From positions 1 through 5,588 of the forward strand of contig JANZKD010000248.1 of the NCBI GenBank assembly GCA_025061245.1: 5,588 nucleotides of DNA, written 5' to 3'. Both the position numbers and the translations under genes were made by a program. Below the pieces are notes generated by a model. The model did no database searches. It saw only the letters and a program-made list of their open reading frames with translations, and was not told the origin of the DNA. The DNA comes from Candidatus Culexmicrobium profundum (lineage in GTDB: Archaea > Thermoproteota > Methanomethylicia > Culexarchaeales > Culexmicrobiaceae). Each line of letters begins with the position of its first letter. Position 1 is the stretch's first letter. Of the stretch, positions 1 through 4,848 are shown piece after piece.

Positions 1-1
1 A

Positions 2-691
2 AATGGAAAAGTCTTAATTCCCGTCTTATCTGTGGGTCGTGCACAAGAAATAATGTTGGTTTTAAATGAAGCTTTTTCAATGAAGTATTTGCCAGAGATT
101 CCAGTTTACATTGAGGGTATGGTTCAAGAGGCAACAGCTATACACATGGCCTATCCAGAGAACTTGTCTAGAATTCTAAGGGATAAAATGCTTCATGAAG
201 GAGAAAATCCCTTCAACAATGAGTTATTCAAACTTGTACCACCAAGAGCTGAGAGAGAAGAAATTATTGAAGGTGATCCATGCATTATAATTGCAACTTC
301 AGGCATGCTTACTGGAGGTCCAGCACTAGAATACTTTAAGTTGATGGCTCCTGATGCAAGAAATACAGTGGTTTTCGTTGCATATCAGATTGCTGGAACA
401 CTGGGGCGTAGGGTTGTGAGCGGTGTGAAGCAAATACCAATAGTTAATAGGTATGGTAAAAGTGAGATTATCCAGGTGAATTTAAGAGTGCATTCAATTC
501 AAGGATTTTCAGGGCATAGTGATAGGAGACAATTGCTAGGTTTCATGAAGAGAATTACTCCTAAACCTGAGAAAGTTATAGTCTGCCATGGAGAAGAGGC
601 TAAGTCAGTTAATTTAGCTGAGACATTCCATCAATTATTTAAGGTTAACACCTATGTGCCACGTAATCTGGAGACTGTTCGTTTAAAGTAA
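2..691 (+). CDS. aCPSF1/FttA beta-CASP ribonuclease, C-terminal part (5' end outside window)
   Basis: Reading frame 2 is open from the window edge to TAA at 689-691, giving 229 residues that begin NGKVLIPVLSVGRAQEIM. This is the beta-CASP and C-terminal metallo-beta-lactamase part of archaeal CPSF73/100-like nuclease. The family is about 630-650 residues, so the N-terminal KH domains and the HxHxDH metal site lie upstream. The GTG at 32 is internal, because homology continues before it. Visible hallmarks are the motif A acid in PVYIEGMVQEATAIH (Glu38 of the fragment), ATSGMLTGGP (about 98-107), motif B His172 in GFSGHSDR and motif C His196 in VIVCHGEE. In the family this enzyme cleaves nascent RNA after U-rich tracts and terminates transcription. 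All visible metal ligands are intact, so it is probably active. It converges with the PUA gene and overlaps it by 9 nt. Identification is very secure. Confidence 0.96.
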   Translation, partial: NGKVLIPVLSVGRAQEIMLVLNEAFSMKYLPEIPVYIEGMVQEATAIHMAYPENLSRILRDKMLHEGENPFNNELFKLVPPRAEREEIIEGDPCIIIATSGMLTGGPALEYFKLMAPDARNTVVFVAYQIAGTLGRRVVSGVKQIPIVNRYGKSEIIQVNLRVHSIQGFSGHSDRRQLLGFMKRITPKPEKVIVCHGEEAKSVNLAETFHQLFKVNTYVPRNLETVRLK

Positions 692-1201
692 ACTGTGTTT
701 TTGTAGGAATTTCCAAATTTTATCTCCAACGTAGTGGATGTTACGTATAGCTTTTCCCTTCTTCATGTTTTTTAATTCTTCAGAGGTAACTAGGGCTAAG
801 CCTATTGCAAACGCCTTATTATGCTTTTCATCTACAATTGAAACTACATCATTTACATTGAATTCTCCATCAACTTTAACTATTCCTGGAGCCATAACAT
901 CTGCGCCATTAACTATGTAGGGTATAGCTCCCATGTCAACTACTATTCTCGGTAAATCTTCATTGCATGCTTGTAGTGAATTTATGGATGGCATAGTTAT
1001 TTTGCCATTTACTTCTATGATTATGGCTTTATTGTTAATTAGGTATATCTTATGGTTTAGATCTGTAACTATTATTTCTATATTGTTTTTCTTTAATTGA
1101 TTTCTTATTTTGCTAAATAGTTTCGGATATTTCTCTTTAATCATTTCTATTATTTGTCTAGCCTCCCTTGCTCTTAAGAAGTGTCTATGCTTTATGCGCA
1201 T
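683..1201 (-). CDS. PUA-domain RNA-binding protein of the archaeal MCT-1/Tma20 type
   Basis: The gene encodes 172 residues from ATG at 1201. A GTG at 1207 would add two residues. I chose the ATG because the GAGGT ribosome binding site at 1211-1215 lies 9 nt from it but only 3 nt from the GTG. Residues 1-75 are a basic pre-PUA region (RHFLRAREARQIIEMIKEKYP). Residues about 78-155 match a PUA domain: PRIVVDMGAIPYIVNGADVMAPGIVKVD contains the typical (V)DxGA(I/V)..v.nGAdvm.PGI core, followed by DVVSIVDEKHNKAFAIGLAL. PUA domains bind structured RNA. The eukaryotic relatives MCT-1/Tma20 act in translation reinitiation and ribosome recycling, so a ribosome- or tRNA-linked role is inferred here. The gene is divergent from the Sm-like/L37e operon, and its last 9 nt overlap the aCPSF1 gene. 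Family assignment is strong; the exact function is unknown. Confidence 0.88.
   Translation of the reverse strand: MRIKHRHFLRAREARQIIEMIKEKYPKLFSKIRNQLKKNNIEIIVTDLNHKIYLINNKAIIIEVNGKITMPSINSLQACNEDLPRIVVDMGAIPYIVNGADVMAPGIVKVDGEFNVNDVVSIVDEKHNKAFAIGLALVTSEELKNMKKGKAIRNIHYVGDKIWKFLQKHSLL
698..702 (+). terminator. possible U-tract terminator after the aCPSF1 gene
   Basis: A run of five T begins 7 nt after the aCPSF1 stop codon, inside the convergent PUA gene, and a T6 run follows at 768-773. Archaeal termination relies on U-tracts without an obligatory hairpin. The run is short, so the call is weak. Confidence 0.3.
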
Positions 1202-1246
1202 ATTCACTTTACCTCTTTATCGAGTAAATTTAATATTAACCGTTAC

Positions 1247-1256
1247 TTTTAAATTA
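1247..1256. promoter_or_regulatory. symmetric TATA-like box shared by the divergent PUA and Sm-like genes
   Basis: TTTTAAATTA contains the palindrome TTTAAA (1248-1253). Rightward it would place a start near 1275-1278, about 25 nt before the Sm-like ATG. Leftward it would place a start near 1224, about 23 nt before the PUA ATG. A second AT palindrome, TTAATATTAA at 1230-1239, could also serve leftward. Positions fit archaeal promoters, but the sites are inferred from sequence only. Confidence 0.5.
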
Positions 1257-1300
1257 TAGAGTTAAAACTAAGCATGACAAGTAACGTGTTGGTGATATAG

Positions 1301-1531
1301 ATGGCAGAGTCCACTACTTCTGAAATTCTATTTAAGTCCCTTGGAGGGTTAGTTTTAGTTAAACTTAAGGGTGGTAGAGTTTTTAGAGGGATATTGAAGA
1401 GTTTTGATCAACATTTGAATCTAGTTCTAGAAGATGCAGAGGAACTATCAAGTAATGGTGAGTCTAAGAAGTTAGGAACACTTATAATTCGCGGAGATAA
1501 TGTTATCCTAATCTCGCCGACGACTTCATAG
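1301..1531 (+). CDS. Sm-like archaeal protein (SmAP/LSm)
   Basis: This 76-residue protein consists of one Sm fold. Sm1 spans about 17-48 (LVLVKLKGGRVFRGILKSFD then QHLNLVLEDAEE). Sm2 spans about 59-72 (LGTLIIRGDNVILI). The uridine-pocket residues typical of SmAPs are present: His38 and Asn40 in DQHLN, and Arg64 with Asp66 in IRGDN. Archaeal SmAPs form heptameric rings that bind U-rich RNA and associate with many small RNAs and with tRNA processing. The ATG follows a GGTGA site at 1291-1295 with 5-nt spacing. The stop codon TAG overlaps the ribosome binding site of the L37e gene, so the two are surely one transcript and probably translationally coupled. The Sm-like/L37e pair is a common archaeal arrangement. 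Length and motifs are entirely normal. Confidence 0.97.
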   Translation: MAESTTSEILFKSLGGLVLVKLKGGRVFRGILKSFDQHLNLVLEDAEELSSNGESKKLGTLIIRGDNVILISPTTS

Positions 1532-1541
1532 GTGACATAAA

Positions 1542-1730
1542 ATGACTAAGGGGACAACGTCCTTTGGAAAGAGAAGTAAGGGGAAAACCCATATTAGATG
1601 TAGGAGATGTGGGAGACACTCCTACCATATAAGGAAGAAGTATTGTGCAGCTTGTGGTTTTGGAAGATCAAAGCGTATTAGGCGATACTCTTGGGCAAAT
1701 AAGAAGGTTAATCGTGTGAGAATAAGATAA
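1542..1730 (+). CDS. rpl37e: large-subunit ribosomal protein L37e (eL37)
   Basis: This 62-residue, strongly basic protein has a zinc ribbon formed by Cys20-x-x-Cys23 (CRRC) and Cys35-x-x-Cys38 (CAAC). The surrounding sequence THIRCRRCGRHSYHIRKKYC and the tail RRYSWANKKVNRVRIR are characteristic of eL37. It binds 23S rRNA in the large subunit, near the region bound by L23/L29/L39e in known structures. The gene begins 11 nt after the Sm-like stop. Its GGTGA site (1531-1535) includes the last base of that stop codon, with 6-nt spacing to the ATG. It is co-transcribed with the Sm-like gene from the promoter near 1250. No anomaly is seen. Confidence 0.97.
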   Translation: MTKGTTSFGKRSKGKTHIRCRRCGRHSYHIRKKYCAACGFGRSKRIRRYSWANKKVNRVRIR

Positions 1731-1740
1731 CTTGTGATGT

Positions 1741-1765
1741 TACATTAAATTACATGATTCTACAT
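1741..1765 (+). repeat. three TACAT pentamers phased at 10 bp
   Basis: TACAT occurs at 1741, 1751 and 1761, exactly one helical turn apart, in the 60-bp gap between the convergent L37e gene and tRNA-Ala. It may be chance in AT-rich DNA. No function can be assigned. Confidence 0.4.
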
Positions 1766-1790
1766 GGCTTCATGGATACTGAATTATATT

Positions 1791-1867
1791 TGGTGGACCG
1801 GGCGGGATTTGAACCCGCGGCCTCCCGCATGCCAAGCGGGCGCTCTTCCAGTCTGAGCTACCGGCCC
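1791..1867 (-). tRNA. tRNA-Ala (anticodon GGC), CCA encoded
   Basis: Read on the minus strand, 74 nt fold into a canonical cloverleaf. The acceptor stem GGGCCGG pairs with CCGGTCC, with discriminator A73 and an encoded CCA at 1793-1791. The D arm is GCTC/GAGC with the loop GG. The anticodon stem CCCGC/GCGGG closes the loop TTGGCAT, giving anticodon GGC for GCC alanine codons. The variable loop is AGGCC and the T arm is GCGGG/CCCGC around TTCAAAT. The G3:U70 pair, the classic alanine identity element, is present and confirms the assignment independently of the anticodon. There is no intron. G+C is about 70% against AT-rich surroundings, as expected for a thermophile. It has its own promoter (TATA at 1891-1898). 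Confidence 0.97.
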
Positions 1868-1890
1868 ACAAGTTCATGCTTCACATTCAA

Positions 1891-1898
1891 ATTTAAAT
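1891..1898 (-). promoter_or_regulatory. TATA box for tRNA-Ala
   Basis: ATTTAAAT lies 24-31 nt upstream of the mature 5' end of the tRNA (1867). This is the standard archaeal TATA position if transcription starts at or very near the mature end. Confidence 0.6.
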
Positions 1899-2062
1899 TT
1901 TGCTAATCTACTAAAAATTATATTCTATCTGTCTGAATGCCGTCAAAGTTTATGTAATAAATGTTAAGGTTATATGAACTGTAAGAATCAAATATTTATA
2001 GAGCTACTTTTAACAAATGCTGCTTAAAACCCAATTGATATTGTAATACAAATTCTGTAACT

Positions 2063-2407
2063 TTAAGGTTGCTTTTTCCTTTCTGCTAAAAATTTTTCTA
2101 AGGCTTCTTTTACACTTAATCCATGTGGCACCTTGAATACAGGTATATTCTTGCTTTCTAGGATGGCTGAAGTACTTGGCCCTATCCTACATGTTATAAT
2201 GACATCTACTCCCATGTCAATTAGTGTTTTTACAACAATTGGTCCGGCACCATATGGATAGGATGAAGCTGGATTTTCTATAACTTCTACTTTCTTAACT
2301 TCTTCTCCTTCCACATCTATTATCGTGAATGTTGAGGATCTTCCAAATATTTCTGATACTTTATCTTCTAAACCCTTCTTTTCATTTGTAGGTATAGCCA
2401 CCTTCAT
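2063..2407 (-). CDS. NifX/NifB-type protein, Nitro_FeMo-Co (dinitrogenase iron-molybdenum cofactor biosynthesis) family
   Basis: This 114-residue single-domain protein has the family pattern. It starts MKVAIPTNEKKGLEDKVSEI followed by FGRSSTFTIIDVEGEEV, then IENPASSYPYGAGP (44-56), then LIDMGVDVIITCRIGPSTSA (62-81), and ends VKEALEKFLAERKK. The fold is RNase H-like. In nitrogen fixers, relatives (NifX, NafY, the NifB C-terminus) carry FeMo-co precursors. Small stand-alone archaeal members such as MTH1175 occur without nitrogenase and are of unknown function, perhaps metal-cluster or anion binding. Nothing in this window suggests nitrogen fixation, so a nif symbol is not justified. Cys73 is one possible ligand. 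The ATG at 2407 follows only a weak AGGGA site. The gene is monocistronic, and its promoter holds a perfect palindrome, so it is probably regulated on its own. Family call strong, role unknown. Confidence 0.88.
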   Translation of the reverse strand: MKVAIPTNEKKGLEDKVSEIFGRSSTFTIIDVEGEEVKKVEVIENPASSYPYGAGPIVVKTLIDMGVDVIITCRIGPSTSAILESKNIPVFKVPHGLSVKEALEKFLAERKKQP

Positions 2408-2417
2408 CTATATCCCT

Positions 2418-2439
2418 ATTATGTGCATATGCACATAAT
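2418..2439. promoter_or_regulatory. 22-bp perfect palindrome, probable operator of the NifX-type gene
   Basis: The sequence is a perfect inverted repeat with no spacer. Each half reads ATTATGTGCAT towards the centre at 2428/2429. It fills the interval between the TATA box (2440-2448) and the predicted transcription start of the NifX-type gene. A dimeric repressor bound here would block RNA polymerase. The GC-containing core TGTGCATATGCACA makes chance AT symmetry unlikely. The cognate regulator is not in the window. Confidence 0.7.
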
Positions 2440-2448
2440 TATATAAGC
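2440..2448 (-). promoter_or_regulatory. TATA box of the NifX-type gene
   Basis: CTTATATAA on the minus strand sits about 33-41 nt before the ATG and predicts a start near 2418, giving a leader of about 10 nt. It abuts the palindrome at 2418-2439. Confidence 0.65.
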
Positions 2449-2499
2449 CTTATTTATAGAAAGTTGATTCATCCTTAGAATATTAGGGTCAAAGTTTAT

Positions 2500-2574
2500 T
2501 GGAGCCCCGGGCGGGATTTGAACCCGCGACCAACGGCTTACAAGGCCGCCGCTCTGCCGCTGAGCTACCGGGGC
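2500..2574 (-). tRNA. tRNA-Thr (anticodon UGU), CCA encoded
   Basis: On the minus strand, 72 nt fold as a cloverleaf. The acceptor stem GCCCCGG/CCGGGGC is followed by discriminator U73 and encoded CCA (2502-2500). The D arm is GCTC/GAGC around AGCGGCA. The anticodon stem GCGGC/GCCGT closes the loop CTTGTAA, giving anticodon UGU for ACA threonine codons. The variable loop is TGGTC and the T arm is GCGGG/CCCGC around TTCAAAT. U73 is the usual discriminator of archaeal tRNA-Thr. There is no intron, and G+C is about 71%. The 5' end is 17 nt after the DUF99 stop codon. The only TATA-like tract at a suitable distance is a poly-A stretch inside the DUF99 end (about 2601-2613), so it may be co-transcribed with DUF99 and processed. 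Confidence 0.97.
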
Positions 2575-2591
2575 TGTCGAAGTATAATTAT

Positions 2592-3188
2592 TCAAGTGGG
2601 ATTTTTATTTTTTAGGGCGTAAAATGTTGTTGAAATATTTTTTGCTATTATGTTTGCTACTCTTATTGGTTCAGGTATTCTTCCCCATATAGTGTTTTCT
2701 CTTAATATTTTTCCTGCAGCTTCCCTTTTTATTCCAATGTTTTCGATGTATATTGGATTCTTTTCTGACTTCAGGTATACTTCATGAATACCTTTGGATT
2801 TTGCTAGAACTCTCTTAATTTTCTCCCATCTTACTTCCCAGTCTTCGAAGTGCTTTTTAAGTGCTGATAGTATGGATTTATTGTCTGGTTTTTCTTTGCT
2901 TATTATGATTATTGGTATTCTTGTTTCTTCCCATATTTTTACTGCATCTATTATGTTGAATCCTGCATATGATATTCCGCCTAATAATATGATGTCTATG
3001 GGTTTTGCATTTGATATGATTTTCATGGCTGCTTCTGTGACATCTAGTCCGTCTACTTCAATTGACTTGCAATATATTGCTTCAATTCTATTCTTCTTCA
3101 TTTTAACTCCGATTAGAAGTGCTTTTTCTCCTCTTTTGGGTCGTTTAGATGGTAGTTTTCCATCTTCTATGGCTAGAATGTAGTTCAA
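2592..3188 (-). CDS. DUF99 (UPF0215) family protein, endonuclease V-like fold
   Basis: This 198-residue protein spans the full DUF99 length. Signature segments are the N-terminal ILAIEDG (4-10; the family usually has GIDDG), VDGLDVTEA (45-53), the glycine-rich core IILLGGISYAGFNIIDA (66-82), PIIIISKEKPDN (92-103) and the C-terminal GRIPEPIRVANIIAK (169-183). The family is related by fold to endonuclease V (RNase H-like), which suggests nucleic-acid cleavage or repair, but the reaction here is not shown. The start is TTG at 3188. No ATG or GTG fits, the TTG lies 4 nt after the cdc6 stop, and a GGGGT site at 3195-3199 has 6-nt spacing and overlaps that stop. It is therefore translationally linked to cdc6, which supports a replication or repair role by context only. 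Confidence 0.9.
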   Translation of the reverse strand: MNYILAIEDGKLPSKRPKRGEKALLIGVKMKKNRIEAIYCKSIEVDGLDVTEAAMKIISNAKPIDIILLGGISYAGFNIIDAVKIWEETRIPIIIISKEKPDNKSILSALKKHFEDWEVRWEKIKRVLAKSKGIHEVYLKSEKNPIYIENIGIKREAAGKILRENTIWGRIPEPIRVANIIAKNISTTFYALKNKNPT

Positions 3189-3192
3189 GTTT

Positions 3193-4389
3193 TTACCCCA
3201 GTGCTCTGCTTAGGAATTCATCTTCAAGTAGACCTTCCCTTAAGCTTTTCTCGCTTATGCTTAGTTTGACTATTTTTGTTCTGCCGTATCTGCCTTTACT
3301 TATTACTTTTGCATTTATTATTCCAAGCATGTCTAGTTCGTTTATTAGGTCGCTTACTCTTCTTTGAGTTAATTCATCTAGTCGTAGTCTATTGCATAGT
3401 GATCTATACATGCCGTATACTTCTCCTGTTGTTGCCTTTGTTTTCCCAGCTTTGTTGAGTAGATATATTGAGAGTACTACTACCTTCGAGTGTAATGGTA
3501 GTGTTTTTAATACTTCAACTACTCTATCTCTTTCTATTTCTCTATGCGCCTTCTTCACGTGGTTTATTGTTACTTTGTCCATTCCTTCGCGCTCTGCTAT
3601 TTCTCCTGCTATTCTTAGTAGGTCTAGTGCTCTACGTGCATCTCCATGTTCCTTTGCTGCTAGTGCTGCACATAATTTTATGACACCTTCTTCTAGTACT
3701 CTTGGTTTGAAGGCGTCTCTTGCACGCATTTTTAATATGTCTTCAAGTTCTGGTGCAGTGTAGGGTGGGAAGACTAATTCCTCTTCTCCTAATGTACTGC
3801 GGACTCTAGCGCTTAGGTAGTCGGTGAATTTTAGATCGTTTGTTATACCGATTATGCATATTTTTGTTTTCTTTAATTCAGTGTGTATTCGTGTTAACTT
3901 GTATAATACGTCGTCACCACTTTTCTTGACTAGTGCGTCGATTTCGTCTAGTACTACTATTATTATTCCCTGAAGTTTTTCTGCTCCCTCTCTAAATCTC
4001 CTAAATACTTCTGCTGTGGCTAATCCTGTGAAGGGTACATTTACATTTATTTCTTCGCATAATCTAGCTAGGACCCTGTAATTTGTGTCGTCATGCCTAC
4101 AGTTTATATAAATGGTTGTCAAGTTTAGGTCTGGTCTTCTTCTCTCCTTAATTGCCTTTAGGACATGTCTGGTTACGGCTGTCTTACCGGTTCCAGTTAA
4201 TCCATATAGGAAGACATTTGATGGTCTTTCACCTTGGAGGGCTGGAGCTAAAATCTTGGCTAGGGATAATATTTGATTTTCCCTATGTGGTAGTTCGTCT
4301 GGTATGTAATCCGGTCTTAACAGCTCTCTATTCTTGAATATTTTTGATCGTAGAATTCTGTCAAATAATTCGTCTAGTGATTTTGACAA
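3193..4389 (-). CDS. cdc6: Orc1/Cdc6 replication initiator, AAA+ ATPase with winged helix
   Basis: This 398-residue protein has normal family length. The N-terminus includes PDYIPDELPHRENQI (26-40), typical of archaeal Orc1/Cdc6. The AAA+ domain has Walker A GLTGTGKTA (63-71), Walker B VVLDEIDAL (145-153), sensor 1 Asn184 in GITND and sensor 2 Arg253 in GDARRALDLLR. The C-terminal winged helix (about 290-390) has a recognition helix around TQRRVSDLINELDMLGII (341-358) and a basic wing KGRYGRTK (365-372). It binds origin boxes and loads MCM. All ATPase residues are intact. The TTG start at 4389 is supported by GGTGA at 4395-4399 with 5-nt spacing. The TATA box is at 4427-4433. It is first in an operon with DUF99 and divergent from hjc. 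Which Orc1/Cdc6 paralogue it is cannot be decided here. Confidence 0.97.
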   Translation of the reverse strand: MSKSLDELFDRILRSKIFKNRELLRPDYIPDELPHRENQILSLAKILAPALQGERPSNVFLYGLTGTGKTAVTRHVLKAIKERRRPDLNLTTIYINCRHDDTNYRVLARLCEEINVNVPFTGLATAEVFRRFREGAEKLQGIIIVVLDEIDALVKKSGDDVLYKLTRIHTELKKTKICIIGITNDLKFTDYLSARVRSTLGEEELVFPPYTAPELEDILKMRARDAFKPRVLEEGVIKLCAALAAKEHGDARRALDLLRIAGEIAEREGMDKVTINHVKKAHREIERDRVVEVLKTLPLHSKVVVLSIYLLNKAGKTKATTGEVYGMYRSLCNRLRLDELTQRRVSDLINELDMLGIINAKVISKGRYGRTKIVKLSISEKSLREGLLEDEFLSRALG

Positions 4390-4406
4390 CTAGGTCACCG
4401 TCAAGT

Positions 4407-4447
4407 AATTGCATTGGAAGAAACGGTATATAACCTTTCCTGCAATT
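4407..4447. repeat. imperfect dyad in the cdc6/hjc intergenic region
   Basis: AATTGCA at 4407-4413 is mirrored by TGCAATT at 4441-4447. Weaker inner symmetry is seen as GGAAG (4416-4420) against TTTCC (4436-4440). The centre (4427) is at the cdc6 TATA box, so a protein binding both arms could control cdc6 and perhaps hjc. Autoregulation by Orc1/Cdc6 is a guess. No good match to an origin recognition box is seen. Confidence 0.4.
4427..4433 (-). promoter_or_regulatory. TATA box of the cdc6-DUF99 operon
   Basis: TTATATA on the minus strand, flanked by GG and CC, lies about 40 nt before the TTG start. It predicts transcription from near 4404 with a leader of about 15 nt carrying the GGTGA site. 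Confidence 0.65.
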
Positions 4448-4458
4448 GAATTAGATGA

Positions 4459-4468
4459 GAATATATTT
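4459..4468 (+). promoter_or_regulatory. TATA box of hjc
   Basis: GAATATATTT is centred about 33 nt before the ATG at 4497 and predicts a start near 4489, giving a leader of under 10 nt. It lies downstream of the in-frame ATG at 4455, which argues against using that earlier codon. Confidence 0.55.
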
Positions 4469-4496
4469 ACTTTTTCATTATATTTTATTGAGAGCA

Positions 4497-4832
4497 ATGG
4501 CATTTAGAAGAGGATATCGTGCTGAAATAGAGTTAGTGATGAAGCTTAGAGAGAATGGTTTCTATGCTGTTAGGTTGCCGATTAGTGGTGGAAGAGGTTT
4601 TCCATGCGATGTTTTAGCTGCAAAGGGTGATGATAAACGTGCATATCAAGTTAAGGAGACAAAGAATGATAGAATATACTTGAATAAAAGTGAGATTGAA
4701 GGTCTACTGGAGTTTAGTAAAGCCTTTGGCTTTAAGGCTTATGTTGCAGTTAAATGGAAGAGGAGAAGGCAAAAGAAGTGGACGATAATTCGTGCTGACA
4801 AATTATCTTCATTAAAGATAGAATATGGATAA
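4497..4832 (+). CDS. hjc: Holliday junction resolvase, archaeal Hjc family (catalytic Glu replaced by Gln)
   Basis: This 111-residue protein covers the Hjc nuclease fold (PD-(D/E)xK). Features in order are the basic RRGYRAEIELV with Glu10, LRENGFYAVRLPISGGRG with the conserved Ser30, Asp38 in CDVLA, then YQVKET with Gln51 and Lys53, RIYLNKSEIEGLLEFSKAFG and YVAVKWK. In Pyrococcus furiosus Hjc the equivalent catalytic set is Glu9, Asp33, Glu46 and Lys48, so the third acid is Gln here. The dimer resolves four-way junctions during recombination and fork repair. An ATG at 4455 would add 14 hydrophobic residues, but the TATA box lies inside that extension and Hjc proteins start near RRG, so 4497 is preferred. 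No clear ribosome binding site is seen, so translation is probably near-leaderless. The gene is divergent from cdc6. It could instead be an Hjc-like paralogue. Confidence 0.88.
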   Translation: MAFRRGYRAEIELVMKLRENGFYAVRLPISGGRGFPCDVLAAKGDDKRAYQVKETKNDRIYLNKSEIEGLLEFSKAFGFKAYVAVKWKRRRQKKWTIIRADKLSSLKIEYG

Positions 4833-4848
4833 CAATTTGCTCAGCAGT

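Noticed and set aside
1734..1782. Possible box C/D small RNA after L37e (GTGATGT near 1734 and CTGA near 1779)
   Set aside because: The C box has a mismatch, there is no D'/C' pair and no terminal stem, so it does not reach the standard for a C/D RNA.
2063..2407. Nitrogen-fixation gene (nifX proper)
   Set aside because: Stand-alone members of this family are widespread in archaea without nitrogenase, and no nif gene is nearby.
1798..2528. Long shared sequence at 1798-1818 and 2507-2527 that could be an attachment-site repeat
   Set aside because: It is the T arm and acceptor 3' side common to tRNA-Ala and tRNA-Thr. No integrase or displaced tRNA fragment is present.
2794..3763. Several plus-strand open frames of 60-130 codons opposite DUF99 and cdc6
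   Set aside because: They are antisense shadows of well-identified genes, with hydrophobic low-complexity translations from the T-rich strand and no start signals.
4411..4424. Resemblance of GCATTGGAAGAAAC to a mini origin recognition box
   Set aside because: It is a single degenerate copy with an insertion in the TGGAAAC core and no neighbouring G-run or second box.
4455..4496. N-terminal extension of Hjc from ATG at 4455
   Set aside because: The extension is hydrophobic and atypical of Hjc, has no ribosome binding site, and contains the likely TATA box for the gene.
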